Shown here: positions 58,835 through 64,000 of the stretch, in pieces | Layout of the letters: each line of letters opens with the position of its first letter | How positions within the stretch are numbered: position 1 is the first letter of the stretch | Assembly: GCF_023954335.1 (NCBI RefSeq) | Contig: NZ_JAMLIE010000002.1 | Span: 1 to 64,000 of the forward strand | DNA from: Aquamicrobium sp. | GTDB taxonomy: Bacteria; Pseudomonadota; Alphaproteobacteria; Rhizobiales; Rhizobiaceae | Reading direction: 5' to 3' | DNA length: 64,000 bases | Program-made: the position numbers and the translations under genes | Notes under the pieces: model-generated | What the model was told of the DNA's origin: nothing | Databases searched by the model: none | Seen by the model: only the letters and a program-made list of their open reading frames with translations

Positions 58835-60661
58835 ATGTGCGCACCCAAAATGCCCGAGCCGCCCGATCCGTATGAGACCGCGGCGGCTCAGACCTCGACG
58901 AACCTCTCCACGGCGCAGGCCAACTCATATCTCGGCAACGTCAACCAGATCACGCCGCAAGGTTCGCTGACCTATTTAGACGGCGATCCGAAATTCGTTG
59001 CCGATGCAAACGGTCAGACATGGTATCGCGGGCCGAACGGCGAGCTTACGCAAACCGCACCGCAGGGCTATGTCCCGCCCTCGTCTACCTCCGGCTGGTC
59101 CAGCCCCTTCGGCGATGTGACGCGCGAGGATGGCGGATTTGAAGGCTCGTTGGTCCAGACGGGAACTGGCGGCGCAGGCGGGTCAGCGGGGTCAGGCTCC
59201 CTTCCTAAAGGATGGGAACAGGTCACGGGGTACTACGTCACCCCGCAGACTGCTGTTCAGGAATATTCTCCCGGCGAGCAAAAGGTCTATGACGCCAATC
59301 TGACCGCGCGCCAGAACCTTGCCAATCTTGCCGCGAACCAGTCTGCGTTTCTGGACGAATATCTCGGCAAGCCGATGGACCTGTCGGGCATGCCGGGAGT
59401 TGACTCGTGGCAGCAGGTCGGGCTGCCGGGCTTCCAGCAGTTCGCCAACGCCCCCCAGCTTGCTACGTCTTTCGGTGATGCCGGTGCGATCAACCAGAAC
59501 TTCGCCACGGGCTTCGGGGATGCTGGCTCGATCAATCGCAATTTCCGCACCGGCATAGACGACGCTGGCGATATCACCACGTCCTACAACGGCGATTTCT
59601 CGGAAGACCGGCAGCGGGTCGAAGATGCGCTTATGGCGCGGATGCAGCCCCAACTGGACCGCCAGCGGGAGGCATTGGAGACCCGGCTTGCCAATCAGGG
59701 CATCCGTCTCGGCTCCGACGCCTATAGCTCTGGGCAGGCTGATTTCGGGCGTCAGGTCAACGATGCCGTTCTCGGCAACATCCTCGCGGCCGGTCAGGAG
59801 CAATCGCGCCTTGTCGGCATGGAGCGCGACCGGGCGGTATTCGAGAACGCCGCACAGGCGCAGCAATACGGCCAGAACGCCAACGATGCCGCCTTCTACA
59901 ATCAGGCGCTCATGGCAGGCAACGCAGCCCAGCAGCAGAATTACGATCAGTTGCTTGGCCGGGCGCAGTTCGGGCATCAGGGGCAGATGCTCGGCAATCA
60001 GGCGCAGCAGCAGAACTACGATCAGTTGCTTGGCCGGGCGACATTCGGCAATGCCGCCACCCAGCAGAATTTCGCCAACCAGTTTCAGGTGACGGGCGCG
60101 AACAACGCCTTGCAACAGCAGCAGTTCGGCAACCAGATGACCGAACAGCAGGCCCGGATTGCAGCCCAGCAGAACGCGCAGAATGCGTATTTGCAGCAGC
60201 AGTTCGTACTGCGAAACCAGCCGATCAACGAGATCGGGGCGTTGCTCGGCACGGGTCAGGTGCAGAACCCGAGCTTTGTGAACGCGAGCATGCCGACGAT
60301 CCCGACCGTCGATATGGCCGGGCTGATCAACGAGAACTACAATCAGCAGCTTGGCGCGTGGCAGCAGCAAAACGCGGCCAGCCAGAGCCTGTTCGGCGGC
60401 CTGTTCGGGCTGGGATCGGCGTTCCTCATGCGATCAGACCGTCGCGTGAAGGATGATATCGAGAAGATCGGCAAGACCGATGACGGTCAGAATGTCTATT
60501 CCTTCGCCTACAAGGATGACCCGATGCACCGGAAGCATGTCGGCCTGATGGCGCAGGAAGTCGAGAAGAAGCATCCCGAGGCGGTTCGTACCTTCGGCGG
60601 GGTCAAGCATGTTGACTATGCCAGGGCGCTTCCGATGGGCAGTATTCTGAGGGCGAACTGA
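58835..60661 (+). CDS. Fibre/tail protein with S74 chaperone domain (prophage)
   Basis: 608 residues. It opens MCAPKMPEPPDPYETAAAQT, then a Gly/Ser region, then the Gln/Asn repeat region shared with the satellite gene, and the S74 domain SDRRVKDDIEKIGKTDDGQN, HVGLMAQEVEKKHPEAVRTF. From about 59,440 to 60,100 the DNA is nearly identical to 41,800-42,460. The two proteins differ at both ends. Confidence 0.82.
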   Translation: MCAPKMPEPPDPYETAAAQTSTNLSTAQANSYLGNVNQITPQGSLTYLDGDPKFVADANGQTWYRGPNGELTQTAPQGYVPPSSTSGWSSPFGDVTREDGGFEGSLVQTGTGGAGGSAGSGSLPKGWEQVTGYYVTPQTAVQEYSPGEQKVYDANLTARQNLANLAANQSAFLDEYLGKPMDLSGMPGVDSWQQVGLPGFQQFANAPQLATSFGDAGAINQNFATGFGDAGSINRNFRTGIDDAGDITTSYNGDFSEDRQRVEDALMARMQPQLDRQREALETRLANQGIRLGSDAYSSGQADFGRQVNDAVLGNILAAGQEQSRLVGMERDRAVFENAAQAQQYGQNANDAAFYNQALMAGNAAQQQNYDQLLGRAQFGHQGQMLGNQAQQQNYDQLLGRATFGNAATQQNFANQFQVTGANNALQQQQFGNQMTEQQARIAAQQNAQNAYLQQQFVLRNQPINEIGALLGTGQVQNPSFVNASMPTIPTVDMAGLINENYNQQLGAWQQQNAASQSLFGGLFGLGSAFLMRSDRRVKDDIEKIGKTDDGQNVYSFAYKDDPMHRKHVGLMAQEVEKKHPEAVRTFGGVKHVDYARALPMGSILRAN

Positions 60662-60894
60662 TGAGCTTCATATTCGACGCCAACAAGCAGGCCGCGCCCA
60701 GCTCGTTGAGGGCCGCGCGATATGCGCTCGCGACCAATCCCCCCAAGGATATCGGCAGTGGCATTCAGTCCATCGCGCAGGCGCTCATGATGCGCAATCA
60801 GCAATACCCGTCCGCGCCTGCCGGCAACCCGCTTGTTCAGGCCGCCGGGCGCATGGGCAGCCTGTTCGGCCTCGGTCAAAGGGGGCTTTACTGA
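60661..60894 (+). CDS. Small tail-operon protein
   Basis: 77 residues. Its DIGSGIQSIAQALMMRNQQY is echoed in the next gene (NVGEGLNAIGQALMYRQMM), a short motif probably shared for assembly. Overlaps the S74 gene by one base and the next gene's ATG by one. Confidence 0.65.
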   Translation: MSFIFDANKQAAPSSLRAARYALATNPPKDIGSGIQSIAQALMMRNQQYPSAPAGNPLVQAAGRMGSLFGLGQRGLY

Positions 60895-62852
60895 TGGCGT
60901 CCTATATCTTCGGCGGCGACACCGGCGAGACCCCGGAAAGCATCAAGCGCAAGCGTGAGCTTGCGGCCGCCCTGATGCTGGGCAACCGCAAGGCCCCGCA
61001 GAACGTGGGCGAGGGGTTGAACGCCATCGGGCAGGCGCTGATGTATCGGCAGATGATGGGGGAGGCGCGCGCCGCCGAACAGGCCAGCCTTGCCTCGGGG
61101 CAGCAGAGCATGCAGGGCATCATCGAAGGGATGGGGCGCAGCTACCATCCTCCCGCGCCTTCGATGAATGGCAGCGTGCCGATGCCTGAAGCGGACATGG
61201 CGTCCGCACGCGTGGCGCAGGCGCATGGGGACAACGATCTGCGTAGCGGCATCATCTCGACGGCGAAGGCGCTGGGCATCGACGCTACCGATCTTGCAAC
61301 CGCTATCTCCTATGAGACTGCCGGCACGTTCGACCCGACAAAGCGCGGCCCCCGGACGCAATGGGGCCAGCATCGGGGCCTTATCCAGTTCGGTGAGCCG
61401 CAGGCGAAAGAACACGGCGTAGACTGGAACAATCCGGTCGGTTCGCAGCTTGGCCCGGACGGCGCTGTCGCCAGCTATCTGCGAAAGGCCGGGGTGCAGC
61501 CGGGCATGGGCCTGATGGACGTTTATTCGGCCATCAATGCCGGCGGCGTCGGCCGCTACAATGCGTCTGACGCCAACAATGGCGGCGCTCCCGGAACAGT
61601 GGCCGATAAGGTCAACAACCAGATGGCAGGCCATCGGCAGAAGGCGCTTGCCTTGCTGGGGAGTGAGCCTGCAAGCCCGGTCCCGGCGCCGACAAGCGGC
61701 CTGACGCCCGAAGCATTGCAGGCGTGGGCATCGCAGAACTACCAGCCTTCTCAGGCGCAGACCGGCCAGCCTTCGCCCGGCACCCAGCCCCGTTTGCAGC
61801 CCGGCCAGCCGGCCCCCGCCATGGCTCCCGCGCAGCCCGTATCCGACATGCCCGTTGCCGCAGCCCCGGACCCTCGACTGGAAATGTCCGGCAATGTGGA
61901 CGTTCCCCAGCCGACCGGCCCGACGCTACAGGAGCTTGCGGCCGCGCTGGGCAATCCTCATCTGCCGGAGCATTTCCGGCCGATTGCGCAGGCGCTGCTT
62001 GGGCAGCAGATGCAGCAGATGGACCCGCGCTACGGCATGCAGCTTGAGGCGGACAAGCTCGGGCTGGAAAAGTCTCGGCTTGAGATCGATGCGATGCGCA
62101 ATCCCCAGCCGAAGGATACAGACGATATCCGTGAATACAATTTCGCTCGTCAGCAGGGCTATCAGGGATCGTTCACCGATTTCATGACGGATATGCGCCG
62201 CGCCGGTGCTACCAGCGTCAATGTCGGCGCAGGGGAGAAGGCGTGGGATCAGGAAAGCGCCAAGCTGTTCGCCAAGCGGTATGATGATATTACTGCCGGG
62301 GCCGCGAATGCTCATCAGATGATGGGCATGTATGATCTGGCTGAGCAGGCGCTGAATACGGGCGTACGTACCGGCGTGGGAGCCGAGGCGGAACTGACAC
62401 TGCGCCAATTGGGGGCGGCGCTTGGGATGGATACAGACCCCGAAAAGCTCGCGGGCGGCGAATTGATCCGGGCGGTACAGAACCGGATGGCTCTTACGAT
62501 GCGTTCACCGGACGGCGGGATGGGCATGCCGGGCGCGCTGTCGGATCGGGATATCAAGTTCCTCAAAGATTCGCAGATAGGCATTGATCGTTCGCCGGAA
62601 GGCAACAGGCGGATGCTTGAAGCGTTTCGGGCGATGGAAGGCCGGAAGATCGAAATTGCGCGTCTTGCGGACGACTACATTGAACAGAATGGGCGGCTTG
62701 ATAGCGGGTTCAATCGCATGGTGCGCGAGCATGCGGAGGCAAACCCGCTATTTCTTGAAGCCGCCAACCCGAACAACGCCGTTCCTTCCGGCTGGGAAGA
62801 TGACTGGCAATACCTTACGCCCGAGGAACGCGCCCGCGTGCTCGGGCAGTAA
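60894..62852 (+). CDS. Ejection/tail-tip protein with transglycosylase-like domain (prophage)
   Basis: 652 residues. Residues about 115-260 look like a transglycosylase fold (STAKALGIDATDLATAISYE, TQWGQHRGLIQFGEPQAKEH, YSAINAGGVGRYNASDANNG). A Pro/Gln-rich linker follows, then a C-terminal region (ATSVNVGAGEKAWDQESAKL, SPEGNRRMLEAFRAMEGRKI) homologous to the satellite protein at 42,991. Likely degrades peptidoglycan during DNA ejection. Confidence 0.75.
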   Translation: MASYIFGGDTGETPESIKRKRELAAALMLGNRKAPQNVGEGLNAIGQALMYRQMMGEARAAEQASLASGQQSMQGIIEGMGRSYHPPAPSMNGSVPMPEADMASARVAQAHGDNDLRSGIISTAKALGIDATDLATAISYETAGTFDPTKRGPRTQWGQHRGLIQFGEPQAKEHGVDWNNPVGSQLGPDGAVASYLRKAGVQPGMGLMDVYSAINAGGVGRYNASDANNGGAPGTVADKVNNQMAGHRQKALALLGSEPASPVPAPTSGLTPEALQAWASQNYQPSQAQTGQPSPGTQPRLQPGQPAPAMAPAQPVSDMPVAAAPDPRLEMSGNVDVPQPTGPTLQELAAALGNPHLPEHFRPIAQALLGQQMQQMDPRYGMQLEADKLGLEKSRLEIDAMRNPQPKDTDDIREYNFARQQGYQGSFTDFMTDMRRAGATSVNVGAGEKAWDQESAKLFAKRYDDITAGAANAHQMMGMYDLAEQALNTGVRTGVGAEAELTLRQLGAALGMDTDPEKLAGGELIRAVQNRMALTMRSPDGGMGMPGALSDRDIKFLKDSQIGIDRSPEGNRRMLEAFRAMEGRKIEIARLADDYIEQNGRLDSGFNRMVREHAEANPLFLEAANPNNAVPSGWEDDWQYLTPEERARVLGQ

Positions 62853-62868
62853 CAATCAGGAGAGAGAT

Positions 62869-63033
62869 ATGTTTCGAAGGAAGAAACGCCGCCGGGAGGA
62901 ATTTATTGCGGCGCTCAAGGGTACGCTTGCGAGGCTCAGTGAATTGACTGAACAGCCTGTTCGATCAAAAGACGCGCTGTCTCAAACTCTGCCTGAAGAT
63001 GGGGTGAGCGACCCTGCGCCGTCTCAAGGTTGA
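62869..63033 (+). CDS. Small basic-start protein
   Basis: 54 residues from ATG 62869 after CAGGAGAGAG: MFRRKKRRREEFIAALKGTL, helical. The 3' half overlaps an opposing gene. Function unknown. Confidence 0.45.
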   Translation: MFRRKKRRREEFIAALKGTLARLSELTEQPVRSKDALSQTLPEDGVSDPAPSQG

Positions 63034-63160
63034 GTAGGGCATCTTCGGCTATCTCTTTTACGTCCTCCGCAGAGAGTGCGCCAATCAGGAATAACCGCTT
63101 GATCGTCGCGACCAACAAATTGAGATTTGCCAGCGATGCGGCTGCTGTCGCTTCGTCCAT
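62936..63160 (-). CDS. Small leftward helical protein in late operon
   Basis: 74 residues from ATG 63160 behind a strong GGGAGGGGG. LLVATIKRLFLIGALSAEDV, KEIAEDALLNLETAQ. It runs against the late operon and overlaps the end of the opposite 54-residue gene by about 100 bp. A lysogenic-phase or antisense role is possible. Confidence 0.55.
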   Translation of the reverse strand: MDEATAAASLANLNLLVATIKRLFLIGALSAEDVKEIAEDALLNLETAQGRSPHLQAEFETARLLIEQAVQSIH

Positions 63161-63212
63161 TTCCCCCTCCCGTTTCCCTCATCATTGAATCTTTCCTCCC
63201 CGGAGTCGAGAC

Positions 63213-64000
63213 ATGGACGAACTAGAAGCCATCCGCCTTCGTGCGAAGGCACGGCGCAGAAAAGCAGAGGCGCAGGGGGGGTGGTCGCCGGGGTCCGAAG
63301 CCGATCTTGCCGAGCGCATCACCGGAACCGGGACGTTTGCCGATATGACGGGCAGCGGCATTGCGAAAGCCGTCCCGTTTGGTGATGAGATCGCGTCAGC
63401 GGCTAACGCCCCTTTCCGCGCTGCGCGGGAGTGGTGGCAAGGGGACGGCTTCGACGTTGGCCGTGCCTATGATCGCAATATGCAGGTTGAGGCGGAATTG
63501 CAGCGCCGCCGCGAGGAACGCTCCCCGATTGCGTCTACGGTCGGGACAGTAGCCGGCGGCCTTGGTGCTTCGGCACCTCTTGTGAAAGGTGGCGTATCCC
63601 TGTTGCAGGGTGCACGCCCGACGCTGCCGAGCCTTATGGGGCGGGGCGCAGCGGAAGGCGCAGCCTATGGAGCGGCCTATGGGGCGGGCGAGGGAAGGGG
63701 GCTTGAAGATAGAGCCAAGAATGCCGGATGGGGGGCGGCTATCGGAGCCGGGACCGGCGCAGCAACCGGCGCACTTGCCCGTATTGGCGCAGGCCGCGTT
63801 ACAGATGACGCTATACCTTCCGTCGAGCAGTTGCAGGCGGCCAAAAATGCAGCCTATGACGCCACGGACGCCCTAGGCATCCGATACAAGCCGGATACCT
63901 ACAGAAATCTCGTCGTTGATATTGTCTCGGACGCTCGTTCGAAGAACCTAAACCCCCAGCGGCACCCACGCGCGGCAAGCCTGATTGATGACATGATCAA
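63213..64000 (+). CDS. Ejection/internal virion protein, runs off right edge
   Basis: Open from ATG 63213 (after GGAGTCGAG) to the last base, at least 262 residues: MDELEAIRLRAKARRRKAEA, FGDEIASAANAPFRAAREWW, TVGTVAGGLGASAPLVKGGV, then the Gly/Ala-rich GRGAAEGAAYGAAYGAGEGR and AAIGAGTGAATGALARIGAG. Same class as the satellite gene at 44,850 and the relic at 3,780. Probably forms part of the DNA-ejection channel. Confidence 0.78.
   Translation, partial: MDELEAIRLRAKARRRKAEAQGGWSPGSEADLAERITGTGTFADMTGSGIAKAVPFGDEIASAANAPFRAAREWWQGDGFDVGRAYDRNMQVEAELQRRREERSPIASTVGTVAGGLGASAPLVKGGVSLLQGARPTLPSLMGRGAAEGAAYGAAYGAGEGRGLEDRAKNAGWGAAIGAGTGAATGALARIGAGRVTDDAIPSVEQLQAAKNAAYDATDALGIRYKPDTYRNLVVDIVSDARSKNLNPQRHPRAASLIDDMI

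Larger units (their letters stand above)
11305..64000. mobile_element. Podophage-type prophage (right end outside window)
   Basis: All genes from the integrase at 11,479 to the window edge form one temperate phage layout: leftward int and recombination genes, an immunity region with divergent early promoters, rightward replication genes, then rightward packaging, head, tail and ejection genes. The last ejection gene is still open at base 64,000. The coat-adaptor-tube-fibre-ejection order without a tape measure indicates a short-tailed phage. A second element is inserted in its portal gene. Confidence 0.9.

Noticed and set aside
59192..60370. Long leftward open frame opposite the S74 gene (392 codons)
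   Set aside because: It is the antisense shadow of a Gln-rich gene: Leu-rich, with no domain and no start signals. The same shadow occurs at the satellite copy.
58358..62852. Diversity-generating retroelement near the fibre genes
   Set aside because: The 660-bp repeat is an ordinary near-identical coding duplication; no reverse transcriptase or adenine-biased template is visible.

Overview
The window looks like GC-rich alphaproteobacterial DNA, most likely a member of the Rhizobiales. The evidence is the gene families present: a DUF3489-type leader next to a large serine recombinase, rhizobial-style overlapping xis/int genes, and a temperate podophage with a transglycosylase/ejection-protein tail end. 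No core chromosomal locus allows a species call.

Layout. (1) 1-3,700: a scarred accessory island with an IS630 fragment, a PaaI-type thioesterase, an IS3 fragment fused into a truncated DUF4297 (Cap4-like) nuclease, and a deletion joining a DUF3489-type gene start to a serine recombinase that has lost its catalytic domain. (2) 3,780-7,970: the late end of a degraded podophage (ejection protein, tail spike, methyltransferase, N-acetylmuramidase endolysin, holin candidate), cut off by (3) a heavily frameshifted IS21-family element (about 7,973-10,554). (4) 10,555-11,304: relic DNA with a DUF429 fragment. (5) From 11,305 to beyond the right edge: a large podophage-type prophage integrated in the 3' half of a tRNA-Val(GAC). 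Its order is int/xis, a long leftward operon of small genes with SSB-YqaJ-ERF recombination genes, a lambda-like immunity region with mirrored PL and PR promoters, a rightward replication operon, then HNH, TerS, TerL, portal, scaffold, coat, tail adaptor and tube, GNAT, S74 fibre and ejection proteins.

The main discovery is that the prophage portal gene is split by a nested 15.3-kb element (34,989-50,261). Recombination between its two 8-bp TCGGACAT repeats would remove the element and rejoin the portal exactly in frame (385 + 363 = 748 codons). The element has its own tyrosine integrase at one end, a terminator just inside the other, an AlpA regulator, a serine recombinase, a PC4-like protein, a candidate replication origin, its own TerS/TerL, a scaffold homologue, a GNAT, an S74 fibre protein and two ejection-type proteins. 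It has no portal, coat or tail-tube gene. It therefore resembles a phage satellite living inside an essential gene of its probable helper. It keeps versions of the parts that would decide which DNA is packaged, how the shell assembles and how DNA is delivered, while lacking the shell itself. Its TerL and scaffold carry C-terminal tails nearly identical to those of the helper's TerL and scaffold, and its S74 gene shares about 660 bp of almost identical DNA with the helper copy.

Inference: while the element is integrated, the helper cannot make a portal, so helper virions would depend on satellite excision. This would be a gene-splitting switch between two phage-like entities. Other points of interest are a retropepsin-like protease beside the phage repressor, a leaderless cro-like transcript, a structured RNA candidate in the satellite with three hairpins sharing one loop, and an in-frame amber codon near the portal C-terminus.
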